64,000 nt of DNA. It comes from Microbacterium protaetiae (GTDB lineage: Bacteria > Actinomycetota > Actinomycetes > Actinomycetales > Microbacteriaceae). Each line of letters opens with the position of its first letter. Position 1 is the first letter of the stretch. Location: NCBI RefSeq assembly GCF_004135285.1, contig NZ_CP035494.1, forward strand, positions 620,001 to 684,000. The letters are read 5' to 3'. The notes below the pieces were generated by a model that did not search any database, had not been told where the DNA came from, and saw nothing but the letters and a program-made list of their open reading frames with translations. Position numbers and translations under genes: made by a program. This document shows positions 8,418 to 16,768 of this stretch, in pieces.

Positions 8418-10319
8418 ATGACACAGCCCTCTTCTTCTTCGCCCGCGCGCGCCCGATTCACGGGTTTGGACGGGCTGCGAGCCATCGCGGTGACCTTGGT
8501 GGTCATCTACCATCTCTTCCCGCAGGGGATGCTGCGCAGCGGCTTCGTGGGCGTCGATGTGTTCTTCGTGATCAGCGGTTTTCTCATCACGTCGCTGCTG
8601 CTGCGCGAGCGCGCGGCGACTGGCCGCATCGCCCTGGTCGATTTCTGGCGCCGCCGCGCCCGCCGGCTGCTGCCGGCCCTCGGCCTCGTCGTCACGGTCA
8701 CGGCCACCTGGGCGTGGCTCATCGGCGGCGACGTGCTCGTACACCTCGGGCGCCAAGTGCTGGGTGCTGTCACCTTCGGATACAACTGGGTCTCGGTCGC
8801 CGCCGGCACCGACTACTTCTCGGCCGACAGCCCCGAGCTGTTCCGCAACCTCTGGTCGCTGGCCGTCGAGGAGCAGTTCTACTGGGTCTGGCCGCTGCTG
8901 CTCCCCCTGCTGCTCCTCCTTCGGCGGCGGTGGGCGCTCGTACTCGTCGCCGTCGGCGTAGCCGCGGCATCCGCCGGCTGGATGGCTGCCCTGGTCGGTA
9001 CCGGCGGCGACGCCACTCGCGCCTACTTCGGCACCGACACGCACGCGTTCGGGCTGCTGCTGGGCGTCGCCCTCGCGGTCGGGCTCGAGCACGTCTTCGC
9101 CGCTCCCGGCACGTGGATGCGGCAGCGGCCAGCGCGCACCACCGGGTTGGTCGTCGGCCTGCTGAGCGTGCTCGGGCTGATCGCCGTGGCGACGCTGCCC
9201 GAGACGCAGGATGCCGCGACCTTCCCCGGCACGCTGGCTGCGGCATCCCTCCTCACGGCCGTCGCCATCGTTGCCGCCACGGCTCCCGGCTCATGGATCG
9301 GCGCCGCGCTGGACTGCGCCCCGCTGCGCTGGATCGGCGACCGGTCGTACGGCATCTACCTGTGGCACTGGCCGCTGCTCGTGCTGCTGGCCGCCGCAGG
9401 CGGGGTCACCGCCGATGCCCCGCCGGCCCGGGTCGGCGCCGCGACGCTCGCACTCACCGTCGTCTGCGCGTACCTCTCACACCGCTGGGTGGAACAGCCC
9501 GTGCGCCGACACGGCTTTCGCGGCACGCTCGGGATGCTGCGGGCCCGCCTCTCTGGAGCCCCCGCGCCGCGCTTCCGTGCAGTGACCGCGCTCGTGTTGG
9601 GGGTCGTGGTGATCGGCGGCACCACGGCGGCGATCGCCACGGCGCCCGGGCAGACGTCGGGGCAGGCTGTGGTCGAAGCGGGGCGCAAGGCTCTCGAAGA
9701 GGCCGGGCCGCGGCCTCCGCTGGTCGAGGACGACGCGTCACCTGCGCCGATGCGCGGGGATACGGCATCCATCGACGGACGCCAGATCGACGCCATCGGC
9801 GACTCGGTCATGCTCGCCTCGGCGCCGGCGTTGATGGATAAGTATCCGGGAATCCGCATCGATGCGAAGGTGTCACGCTCCATGTGGGCGGCGCCCGGGC
9901 TCGTCGACCGGCTCGCGCGCGACGGCGCGCTGCGCCCCTATCTCGTGGTCGGGCTCGGGACGAACGGCGCGATCGACCCCGACTCGCTCGACCGCGTCAC
10001 GCGCGCGCTGGGCCCCGAGCGGCGCCTCGTGCTGGTGACCGCCTACGCGCCCCGCCCGTGGATCACCGGGGTGAACAAGGCGCTGCGCGCCTATGCCGCC
10101 GCGCATCCCGACGTCATCGTCGCGGACTGGGCCGGGGCGATCGGGCCGCATAAAGATCTGCTCGCCGGCGACAACATCCACCCGGGCCCGGCCGGTGGTC
10201 GCTACTACGCCGACGCCGTCGCCGACGCGATCAGCGCCGACCAGCGGGCGCGGGTGCGCGAGCGGGCCCGGCTGATCCTGCGCGTGGGCGACCTCGTCGC
10301 CACGCCGCCGGGCGTCTGA
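8418..10319 (+). CDS. OatA-like membrane acyltransferase with SGNH domain
   Basis: A 633-residue two-domain protein. Residues about 12-410 are an acyltransferase-3 membrane domain with DGLRAIAV, the conserved His32 (VIYHLF), FVGVDVFFVISGFLI, WSLAVEEQFYWVWP and the terminal TM helix near 395-410. After a linker (411-455) comes an SGNH esterase-like domain with Ser464 in IDAIGDSVMLAS and the terminal D/H pair in GDNIHPG. This is the layout of peptidoglycan or polysaccharide O-acetyltransferases such as OatA, where the periplasmic SGNH domain hands acetyl to the glycan. The acceptor is unknown. The ATG at 8418 was chosen; an upstream in-frame start at 8331 would add residues that overlap truA. 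Confidence 0.9.
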   Translation: MTQPSSSSPARARFTGLDGLRAIAVTLVVIYHLFPQGMLRSGFVGVDVFFVISGFLITSLLLRERAATGRIALVDFWRRRARRLLPALGLVVTVTATWAWLIGGDVLVHLGRQVLGAVTFGYNWVSVAAGTDYFSADSPELFRNLWSLAVEEQFYWVWPLLLPLLLLLRRRWALVLVAVGVAAASAGWMAALVGTGGDATRAYFGTDTHAFGLLLGVALAVGLEHVFAAPGTWMRQRPARTTGLVVGLLSVLGLIAVATLPETQDAATFPGTLAAASLLTAVAIVAATAPGSWIGAALDCAPLRWIGDRSYGIYLWHWPLLVLLAAAGGVTADAPPARVGAATLALTVVCAYLSHRWVEQPVRRHGFRGTLGMLRARLSGAPAPRFRAVTALVLGVVVIGGTTAAIATAPGQTSGQAVVEAGRKALEEAGPRPPLVEDDASPAPMRGDTASIDGRQIDAIGDSVMLASAPALMDKYPGIRIDAKVSRSMWAAPGLVDRLARDGALRPYLVVGLGTNGAIDPDSLDRVTRALGPERRLVLVTAYAPRPWITGVNKALRAYAAAHPDVIVADWAGAIGPHKDLLAGDNIHPGPAGGRYYADAVADAISADQRARVRERARLILRVGDLVATPPGV

Positions 10320-10444
10320 CCCGACGCGTGCCAGCCGGCCCCGCCCGGCCCAGGCACCGGGCGCCGGGCGCGCGGCTCGAGCGCGCGCTGGAGCACCCCG
10401 CACCGAGCCATCCGGCGTTTCTGCACCCGGCGTGAGCGCGCGGC

Positions 10445-10530
10445 GTTCAAAACTTATCCCATCCCGCAGATGTGCCCGGTCACACACGCCCTCGCGCCCG
10501 CACGACGCGGAGATGGGCTGAGTTCTGAAC
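10445..10530. repeat. 86-bp palindromic element, copy 1
   Basis: It begins GTTCAAAACTTATCCCATC and ends GATGGGCTGAGTTCTGAAC. The two ends are near-complementary over about 19 bp. It is identical in length to the copies at 10667 and 43661. Confidence 0.85.
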
Positions 10531-10666
10531 GGCGACGCCCCGGTCCCGCCGGGCGCGCAGCCACACTCCCGGCGCTCTGCGCCCCACCACCGCCCTCCAC
10601 GGCCGCGCAGCCCGAGCCACCTGGCACCGAGCACCCGGCCCAAGCGCCCGGCACCGAGCACCCGGC

Positions 10667-10752
10667 GTTCAAAACTCATCCCATCCCGCAGAAGTGCACG
10701 GTCACACGCGCGGTCGCGCCCGCGCGACGCGGAGATGGGCTGAGTTCTGAAC
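10667..10752. repeat. 86-bp palindromic element, copy 2
   Basis: Direct repeat of copy 1, also 86 bp. It begins GTTCAAAACTCATCCCATC and ends GATGGGCTGAGTTCTGAAC. The cores of copies 1 and 2 differ at only a few bases. Between the copies lies GC-rich DNA with short repeats of GGCACCGAGCACCCGG. Confidence 0.85.
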
Positions 10753-10773
10753 GGCGACGACCCCCGGGGCCCA

Positions 10774-11028
10774 GCATCTCGTCGCTTCGAGCGCCACCAC
10801 CGAGCGCATGAAGCGACCATGTGGGACGGCACGGCGCGTGGCGCCCGCCCGAGCGCGGGTGAGCGGGGCTGCGCTGCGCGGCGCCCCACTGCAGCATCCG
10901 TTCTCCCGTTCCATCTGGTCGCTTCGAGCGCATGAAGCGACCAGATGAGACGGCAGAGCGCCGGGCGCCCCGCCGTGCCCGGCCCATATGGTCGCTTCGC
11001 CGGGGCGAAGCGACGCTTTCGGACGGCA
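10774..11028. repeat. Three GTCGCTTC/GAAGCGAC palindromes upstream of the rplQ terminator
   Basis: Units near 10774-10832, 10912-10955 and 10984-11028. Each begins CATnTnGTCGCTTCG and returns through GAAGCGAC. The middle one is a near-perfect hairpin with arms CATCTGGTCGCTTC and GAAGCGACCAGATG. Each ends in a GGACGGCA- or AGACGGCA-like tail. They fill the rest of the junction between the convergent acyltransferase and rplQ genes. Confidence 0.8.
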
Positions 11029-11088
11029 ATGCCGTGACCTTCCCGGCATAACGCAACACAGAGCCACCGCACGCACCGCAACAAACGA

Positions 11089-11122
11089 CGAGACCCGCGA
11101 ACCATATGGTTCGCGGGTCTCG
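11089..11122 (-). terminator. Rho-independent terminator of the alpha operon
   Basis: A perfect 34-bp palindrome (arms CGAGACCCGCGAACCAT and complement) 18 bp past the rplQ stop. It is followed on the minus strand by TCGTTTGTTG. Confidence 0.85.
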
Positions 11123-11140
11123 TTCGAATCGGGACGAAGA

Positions 11141-11773
11141 CTACTCGGCCTTCTCCTCGACGGCGTCATCGGCCGCAGCAGCAGCGGCTGCGCCCTCTTC
11201 CTGCGACTCGGCACCGGCGTCCGCGGCCGGGTCAACGGTCGCAGCATCCTCAGCCGCAGCATCCGCCGCGGCCGGGTCAACGGCAGCAGCATCCTCAGCA
11301 GCGGCAGCAGCGTCCTCGACGGGCGCCTCAGCAGGAGCCTCGTCAACCGGGGCCTCCTCGGCCTTCGGCGCGGCCTTCTTGGTGCTGGTCTTGGCCGCGC
11401 TCGCCTTCTTGGTGACGGGCTCGAGCACGAGCTCGATCACGGCCATGGGCGCGTTGTCGCCCTTGCGGTTGCCGACCTTGGTGATGCGGGTGTAGCCGCC
11501 CTCACGGTCGGCGACCAGCGGCGCGATCTCGGTGAACAGGACGTGCACGACTTCCTTGTCACCGATGACCGACAGCACGCGACGACGCGCGTGCAGGTCG
11601 CCACGCTTGGCGAACGTGATCAGGCGCTCGGCGAACGGACGCAGGCGCTTGGCCTTGGTCTCGGTCGTCTTGATCGAGCGGTGCGTGAACAGCGCGGCGG
11701 CCAGGTTGGCAAGCAGCAGGCGCTCGTGTGCGGGGCCGCCTCCGAGGCGGGGACCCTTCGTGGGCTTAGGCAT
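11141..11773 (-). CDS. rplQ: 50S ribosomal protein uL17 with long acidic tail
   Basis: A 210-residue uL17. Residues 1-120 are the conserved domain ([40 protein letters not shown]). After it comes a 90-residue Ala/Glu/Asp/Pro-rich tail with repeated AEDAA and VDPAA units, an extension often found in actinobacteria and absent from E. coli L17 (127 residues). The tail should be disordered. Last gene of the alpha operon, 27 bp after rpoA. Confidence 0.97.
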   Translation of the reverse strand: MPKPTKGPRLGGGPAHERLLLANLAAALFTHRSIKTTETKAKRLRPFAERLITFAKRGDLHARRRVLSVIGDKEVVHVLFTEIAPLVADREGGYTRITKVGNRKGDNAPMAVIELVLEPVTKKASAAKTSTKKAAPKAEEAPVDEAPAEAPVEDAAAAAEDAAAVDPAAADAAAEDAATVDPAADAGAESQEEGAAAAAAADDAVEEKAE

Positions 11774-11800
11774 TCTCAGTTACTCCAGTGTGAAAGAAGA

Positions 11801-12796
11801 TCAGTCGTTCTCGGGCTCGTCGTCGTACCCGCCGTAGAAGTGCGCGCCGTCGAAACCGGGCACGGAGTCCTTCAGCGACAGACCGAGCGAGATGAGCTTG
11901 TCGCGCACCTCGTCGACCGACTTCTGACCGAAGTTGCGGATGTTCATCAGCTGCGTCTCAGAGAGAGCGACCAGCTCCGAGACGGTGTTGATGCCCTCGC
12001 GCTTGAGGCAGTTGTACGAGCGGACCGACAGGTCGAGGTCTTCGATCGGCATCGACAGCTCGGTCGAGGCGACGGTCTCGACGGGAGCCGCGCCGATCTC
12101 GATGCCCTCGGCGTCGACGTTCAGCTCGCGCGCCAGACCGAACAGCTCGGTCAGCGTGCGTCCGGCCGAGGCGACGGCGTCACGGGGCGAGATCGCGGCC
12201 TTGGTCTCGACATCCAGCACCAGCTTGTCGAAGTCGGTGCGCTCACCGGCGCGGGTGGCGTCGACGCGGTAGCTGACCTTGAGCACCGGCGAGTAGATCG
12301 AGTCGATCGGCACCTGGCCGGCCTCGGCGTACTCGTTGCGGTTCTGGGTGGCCGAGACGTAGCCGCGCCCGCGCTCGATGGTCAGCTCGAGCTCGAAGCG
12401 TGCGGTGTCGTTGAGGGTCGCGATGACCAGGTCGGGGTTGTGCACCTCGACACCGGCCGGGGCCGAGATGTCAGCCGCGGTGACCTCGCCGGCGCCGGTC
12501 TTGCGCAGGTAGGCGGTGATGGGCTCATCGCGCTCGCTCGAAACGACGAGCTGCTTGATGTTCAGGATGATCTCGGTGACATCCTCCTTGACACCGGGAA
12601 TGGTGCTGAACTCGTGGAGGACGCCATCGATGCGGATGCTGGTGACCGCTGCTCCCGGGATCGACGAGAGCAGGCTGCGACGCAGCGCGTTGCCGATCGT
12701 GTAGCCGAAGCCGGGCTCCAGCGGCTCGATGACGAAGCGGCTGCGGAACTCCCCGATCTTCTCCTCGGTCAGAGTGGGACGCTGTGCAATGAGCAC
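11801..12796 (-). CDS. rpoA: RNA polymerase subunit alpha
   Basis: A 331-residue alpha subunit. The N-terminal dimerisation domain ([23 protein letters not shown]) and the C-terminal DNA/activator-binding domain ([33 protein letters not shown]) are both intact. The start is a GTG ([14 protein letters not shown]) 7-8 nt after GAAAGGA. The frame is open upstream to 13057, but that stretch runs through the rpsK gene region and is not alpha sequence. A hairpin at 12907-12935 lies between rpsK and this gene. Confidence 0.97.
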   Translation of the reverse strand: MLIAQRPTLTEEKIGEFRSRFVIEPLEPGFGYTIGNALRRSLLSSIPGAAVTSIRIDGVLHEFSTIPGVKEDVTEIILNIKQLVVSSERDEPITAYLRKTGAGEVTAADISAPAGVEVHNPDLVIATLNDTARFELELTIERGRGYVSATQNRNEYAEAGQVPIDSIYSPVLKVSYRVDATRAGERTDFDKLVLDVETKAAISPRDAVASAGRTLTELFGLARELNVDAEGIEIGAAPVETVASTELSMPIEDLDLSVRSYNCLKREGINTVSELVALSETQLMNIRNFGQKSVDEVRDKLISLGLSLKDSVPGFDGAHFYGGYDDEPEND

Positions 12797-12906
12797 TATG
12801 TGTTCCTTTCGTGCGACGTGCCCGCTATATGACACGTGCAGTTGGTGAGGTGTTGAGTTTTCTCCGAGGGATGCCGCAGACAGCCGACATCCGAAAGCAC
12901 GATGGT

Positions 12907-12935
12907 GCCGGATGCCCCACGCAAGGGCATCCGGC
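12907..12935 (-). promoter_or_regulatory. Hairpin between rpsK and rpoA (attenuator candidate)
   Basis: A perfect 11-bp stem, GCCGGATGCCC and complement, with a 7-nt loop, 9 bp past the rpsK stop. There is no T-run, so it is more likely a partial terminator or mRNA-stability element that sets ribosomal protein versus RNA polymerase dosage. Confidence 0.5.
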
Positions 12936-12944
12936 AACGAGATC

Positions 12945-13343
12945 TCAGACCCGGCGACGCTTGGGCGGGCGGCAGCCGTTGTGCGCCTGCGGGGTGACGT
13001 CCTGGATCGAGCCCACCTCCAGGCCTGCGGCCTGCAGCGAGCGGATCGCGGTCTCACGACCCGAGCCGGGGCCCTTCACGAAGACGTCGACCTTCTTGAC
13101 GCCGTGGTCGGCGGCCTGACGGGCAGCCGACTCGGCGGCCATGCCGGCCGCGTACGGGGTCGACTTGCGCGAGCCCTTGAAGCCCACGCCACCCGACGAC
13201 GCCCAGCTGATGACGGCGCCCGAGGGGTCGGTGATCGAGACGATGGTGTTGTTGAACGTCGACTTGATGTGGGCCTGACCCAACGCGATGTTCTTCTTCT
13301 CCTTGCGGCGCGGCTTGCGCGCAGCGGACTTGGCCTGTGCCAT
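12945..13343 (-). CDS. rpsK: 30S ribosomal protein uS11
   Basis: A 132-residue uS11 with [35 protein letters not shown] and the C-terminal [16 protein letters not shown]. rpsD, which follows rpsK in many bacteria, is absent; the next gene is rpoA. Confidence 0.97.
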   Translation of the reverse strand: MAQAKSAARKPRRKEKKNIALGQAHIKSTFNNTIVSITDPSGAVISWASSGGVGFKGSRKSTPYAAGMAAESAARQAADHGVKKVDVFVKGPGSGRETAIRSLQAAGLEVGSIQDVTPQAHNGCRPPKRRRV

Positions 13344-13378
13344 GTGTGTGTTCTCCTGAATCCGTGACGCGGGCGCGC

Positions 13379-13753
13379 TTAGCGCGCCTTCTTCTTGCCG
13401 GCGACGGTGCGCTTGGGGCCCTTGCGGGTGCGCGCGTTGGTCTTGGTGCGCTGACCGCGCACCGGAAGGCCACGGCGGTGACGCAGGCCCTGGTACGAAC
13501 CGATCTCGACCTTGCGGCGGATGTCGGCGGCCACCTCGCGGCGCAGGTCACCCTCCACCTTGTAGGTGCCTTCGATGTGGTCACGCAGAGCGATGAGCTG
13601 GTCGTCGCTGAGGTCCTTGACGCGGATGTTCTCGTCGATCCCGGTCGCCGCCAGGATCTCGTTGGAACGGGTACGGCCGATGCCGTAGATGTACGTGAGT
13701 GCGATCACCACGCGCTTGTCGCGCGGAATGTCGACGCCGGCAAGACGTGCCAT
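13379..13753 (-). CDS. rpsM: 30S ribosomal protein uS13
   Basis: A 124-residue uS13 with [26 protein letters not shown] and the basic tail beginning [19 protein letters not shown]. It lies 35 bp before rpsK. It is separated from rpmJ by a 264-bp repeat-bearing gap, long for this operon. Confidence 0.97.
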   Translation of the reverse strand: MARLAGVDIPRDKRVVIALTYIYGIGRTRSNEILAATGIDENIRVKDLSDDQLIALRDHIEGTYKVEGDLRREVAADIRRKVEIGSYQGLRHRRGLPVRGQRTKTNARTRKGPKRTVAGKKKAR

Positions 13754-13860
13754 GCGCTTCTCCTAGGAGTTGGTGGAGGTGTGGAGCAGAATCGGTGCCC
13801 GGGCCTCCGCCCCGGGGTGTCCCCTCGTGAAAGGTTCTGATGCTGCCTGTTCGGGATGCC

Positions 13861-13968
13861 GGTCGTTGAGCGAGCGAAGCGAGTCGAAACGCGCGCCACT
13901 CGACCGGCGATATTGAGTTGTGTTGTCGTGCAGGTTTCGACTCGGCGGCTTCGCCGCCTCGCTCAACC
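13861..13968. repeat. Inverted pair of TTGAGCGA...TCGAAAC elements between rpmJ and rpsM
   Basis: A short-form copy (13861-13891, GTTGAGCGAGCGAAGCGAGT then CGAAAC) is followed by a full copy in reverse orientation (13933-13968, GGTTTCGACTCGGCGGCTTC...). The two can pair into a long stem inside the alpha-operon mRNA. Confidence 0.8.
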
Positions 13969-14017
13969 TTGACCTGATGCGCATCAACACGGCTTCGCCG
14001 CATTGATCCGCATCACG

Positions 14018-14134
14018 TCAACCCTGACGCTGCTTGTGGCGCGGGTTGGCCTTGCAGATGACCATGACACGCCCGTGGCGGCGAATCACCTTGCAGTGAT
14101 CGCAGATGGGCTTGACGCTCGGCTGAACCTTCAT
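14018..14134 (-). CDS. rpmJ: 50S ribosomal protein bL36
   Basis: A 38-residue bL36 ([20 protein letters not shown]...[12 protein letters not shown]) with the zinc ligands C11, C14, C27 and H33. The C+ type implies zinc binding. It lies 68 bp downstream of infA, the standard position. Confidence 0.97.
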   Translation of the reverse strand: MKVQPSVKPICDHCKVIRRHGRVMVICKANPRHKQRQG

Positions 14135-14202
14135 GATTTTTCCTGTTCGCTGTCTTCGCCGGGCGGGCACGACAGTGCCCGGGGCGTTACTTCTCGACCG
14201 GT

Positions 14203-14424
14203 CTAGCGGTAGCGGTAGACGATGCGACCACGGGTCAGGTCGTACGGGCTGAGCTCGACGACCACGCGGTCTTCGGGGATGATGCGGATGTAGTTCTGCC
14301 GCATCTTGCCCGAGATGGTGGCGAGCACTTTGTGTCCGTTGGTCAACTCAACGCGGAACATCGCGTTGGGCAGAGCCTCGGATATCGTGCCCTCGATCTC
14401 GATGACACCGTCTTTCTTCGCCAT
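14203..14424 (-). CDS. infA: Translation initiation factor IF-1
   Basis: A 73-residue IF-1 ([20 protein letters not shown]...[35 protein letters not shown]), a single OB-fold that binds the ribosomal A site during initiation. First gene of the alpha operon. GCGAGG sits only 2 nt before the ATG, an unusually tight ribosome-binding site. The frame is open upstream to 14577 without family similarity. Confidence 0.97.
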   Translation of the reverse strand: MAKKDGVIEIEGTISEALPNAMFRVELTNGHKVLATISGKMRQNYIRIIPEDRVVVELSPYDLTRGRIVYRYR

Positions 14425-14529
14425 AGCCTCGCTATCGATTCTGCGGACCGGTCGGTCTGCGTGGGTGGGATGATGGTGCCGGACTCGCAAGGAGACACGC
14501 CGAGAACAGGCGCAAGGCACCAAAGAATT

Positions 14530-14558
14530 AGTATATGCGCCTCGGCGCCACCCGGCAA
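14530..14558 (-). promoter_or_regulatory. Promoter of infA-rpmJ-rpsM-rpsK-rpoA-rplQ
   Basis: Minus strand TTGCCG, exactly 17 bases, TATACT. The predicted start lies near 14523, leaving a leader of about 100 nt before infA. This is the best promoter match in the window. Confidence 0.75.
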
Positions 14559-14596
14559 CTCGGCCGCTGAGCGGCATCCCGAGCCGGGCGGTGCGG

Positions 14597-15286
14597 CTAC
14601 TTCAACAGCGGCGTGATGTCGGTGGCGAAGTCGAAGCCGGCGCCCTGCGCCCACTTCACCGAGGTGCCGTTGACGATGACGGTCGGCGTGCCCTGCGCGT
14701 CGGCCGGCAGCCCCTTGGACTGCGCGAACGACTGGTAGCTGTTGTTCGTGATCGCCGTCTTCAGGTCGCTGGTCACGTTCACGCCGGCGTTCTGGGCGAC
14801 CTGCACGATCTGGTCAGCGGTCAGGCCCGCCGACTGCTCTTCGGGCTGGTTCTCGTACATCGCCTGCATGAACGCGTAGGCATTGTCGGGGTCGGCGGCG
14901 GCCACCGCGAAGAACGCACTGGCCGCACGGCTGGAGTATCCGGCCGGCGAGGTGTACTCGTCGAGGATGGTGACCGGGTGCACCTTGAGCACGGCAGTGC
15001 CGTCGTCGACGAGCTGCTTGATCTGCTCGCCCTCGCTCTGCTCGAACTGGTTGCAGAACGGGCAGAGGAAGTCGACGTACGTCTCGATCACGTTGGCGGC
15101 CCCGGTGTCACCGAAGACCACCGCGCCTGCGTCGGTGTCGATGATGCTGCCCGAAGGGGCGGCACCGGGCGCCGATGCCTTGTTGTTGATGGCGATCACG
15201 ATGCCGGTCACGGCGACCAGCACCACGACGGCCGCGATGCTCACCCAGATGGCGAACCAGTTCGTCTTGCGCACAGCGGTGGCCAT
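14597..15286 (-). CDS. Membrane-anchored DsbA-like thioredoxin-fold protein
   Basis: 229 residues. Residues 11-33 form an N-terminal anchor, followed by a short linker and a DsbA/thioredoxin-4 domain with the redox motif CPFC at 75-78 ([16 protein letters not shown]). The cis-proline loop GTPTVIVNG is near residue 200. Such proteins form or isomerise disulfides in exported proteins, on the outer face of the membrane. It lies 44 bp downstream of map, so it may be cotranscribed with secY-adk-map, which would link it functionally to secretion. Confidence 0.9.
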   Translation of the reverse strand: MATAVRKTNWFAIWVSIAAVVVLVAVTGIVIAINNKASAPGAAPSGSIIDTDAGAVVFGDTGAANVIETYVDFLCPFCNQFEQSEGEQIKQLVDDGTAVLKVHPVTILDEYTSPAGYSSRAASAFFAVAAADPDNAYAFMQAMYENQPEEQSAGLTADQIVQVAQNAGVNVTSDLKTAITNNSYQSFAQSKGLPADAQGTPTVIVNGTSVKWAQGAGFDFATDITPLLK

Positions 15287-15330
15287 TGATTCCTCGCTCT
15301 TGTCGATCGGAGCTTTTCGTGAAGGGGACT

Positions 15331-16164
15331 CTATGTGAGGGGAACGGGGGTGATGCCGAACGGCGCCAGCCCCGCGGCTCCTCCGTCGGGCGCGGTGAGC
15401 ACCCAGATACCGCCATCATGCACGGCGACGCTATGTTCCCAATGTGAACCATCGGTGCCGTCGACGGTCGAAACGGTCCAGTCGTCATCGCCGACGACGG
15501 TCTCGTCGCTGCCGCCGACGACCATCGGCTCGATCGCCACGGCCAGTCCCGGCTTGACCTCGGGCCCAGGGGCGGGCACGCGATAGTTGAACACCGAAGG
15601 TGACTCGTGCATGCGGCGTCCGATCCCGTGGCCGACATAGTCACGAAGGATGCCGTAGCCGTGGCCGGATGCCTCGATGAAATCCTGTACCGCCCCGCCG
15701 ACCTCGCCCAGGTGCTTCGCCGTGGCCAGCGCGGCGATACCGGCCCACAGCGAGCCTTCGGTGACGCGGGAGAGCTCTTCGCGGGCGGCGACCAGCTCGG
15801 GCCGGGTGGGGTCGGGAACCACGACCGTGATCGCGGAGTCGCCGTTCCAGCCGCGGTATTCGGCCCCTGCATCCACCGACACTATGTCGCCGGGTGCCAG
15901 CACGCGCGCGCCCGGGATCCCGTGCACGACCTCGTCGTTCACCGAGACGCAGATGGTGTGCCGATACCCGCGCACCATCTGGAAATTGGAGAGCGCACCC
16001 CGGCTCTTCACGACCGCGGCGGCTGCGGCATCCAGCTGCAGAGTCGTGGTTCCGGGAACGATCAGCGCGCGCACCGCCTCGAGCATCGCCGCGGTGATCT
16101 GGCCGGGCTCGACCATCGCCCGCAGCTGCGCGGGCGACTTGTAGATGCCGCGTCGAAGACCCAC
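15331..16164 (-). CDS. map: Methionine aminopeptidase, type I
   Basis: A 277-residue MetAP that removes the initiator Met. The five metal ligands are in place: D98, D109, H179, E212 and E243, with the substrate-binding H81 and H186. There is no N-terminal zinc-finger or SH3-binding extension, so it is type Ia-like. It starts 1 bp after the adk stop. Confidence 0.95.
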   Translation of the reverse strand: MGLRRGIYKSPAQLRAMVEPGQITAAMLEAVRALIVPGTTTLQLDAAAAAVVKSRGALSNFQMVRGYRHTICVSVNDEVVHGIPGARVLAPGDIVSVDAGAEYRGWNGDSAITVVVPDPTRPELVAAREELSRVTEGSLWAGIAALATAKHLGEVGGAVQDFIEASGHGYGILRDYVGHGIGRRMHESPSVFNYRVPAPGPEVKPGLAVAIEPMVVGGSDETVVGDDDWTVSTVDGTDGSHWEHSVAVHDGGIWVLTAPDGGAAGLAPFGITPVPLT

Positions 16165-16165
16165 G

Positions 16166-16768
16166 TCAGACCGTGGCCGGGCGGGTGATGTCGCGCGCGG
16201 TCAGGGCCGCGGTGATCCGCTCGGTGATCTCGTCGAGAGTTCCCACGCCGTCGACCTGATCGACGATGCCGCGCTCGCGATACACGTCCAGGATCGGCGC
16301 TGTCTCGCTCTCGTAGATGGCCAGACGCTTGGCGATGGCCTCGTCGGTGTCGTCGGTGCGGCCCTGCTCCTGCGCACGCAGCGCCAGCCGGGCGATGCTC
16401 TCTTCGCGCGGCACGCTCAGCTCGATGACGGCGTCGAGGCTCTCGCCGCGGTCGGTCAGGAACGCGTCGAGATCGTTCACCTGCTGGATGTTGCGCGGGT
16501 AGCCGTCGAGCAGAAAGCCGGTCGCGGCATCCGCCTCGCTCAGCCGGTCGCGCACGATCTGCCCGGTCAGCTCGTCGGAGACGAGGTTGCCCGCCGCGGT
16601 GATCGCCTTGACCTGCTCGCCCAGAGCCGTACCCGCCTGGATGTTCGCACGGAACACATCTCCGGTGGAGACGGCGGGAACGCCGAGCGCCTGCGCGATG
16701 CGCGCGCCCTGCGTGCCCTTGCCCGATCCCTGGGGTCCGACGATCAACAGGCGAGCGGATGAGGTCAT
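16166..16768 (-). CDS. adk: Adenylate kinase
   Basis: A 200-residue short-type adenylate kinase (ATP + AMP to 2 ADP) with P-loop GPQGSGKGTQ at 11-20, the AMP-binding STGDVFRANI and the LID-region DGYPRN. The usual AP in the P-loop (GAPGAGKGTQ) is PQ here, a conservative change. The small LID of about 11 residues and lack of Cys mean no zinc site. Its ATG overlaps the secY stop by 4 bp (ATGA), indicating translational coupling. Confidence 0.96.
   Translation of the reverse strand: MTSSARLLIVGPQGSGKGTQGARIAQALGVPAVSTGDVFRANIQAGTALGEQVKAITAAGNLVSDELTGQIVRDRLSEADAATGFLLDGYPRNIQQVNDLDAFLTDRGESLDAVIELSVPREESIARLALRAQEQGRTDDTDEAIAKRLAIYESETAPILDVYRERGIVDQVDGVGTLDEITERITAALTARDITRPATV

Noticed and set aside
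12796-13057. Longer RpoA (418 codons) starting inside the rpsK region
   Set aside because: Alpha begins with [13 protein letters not shown] in this group and the GTG at 12796 has a clear GAAAGGA site.
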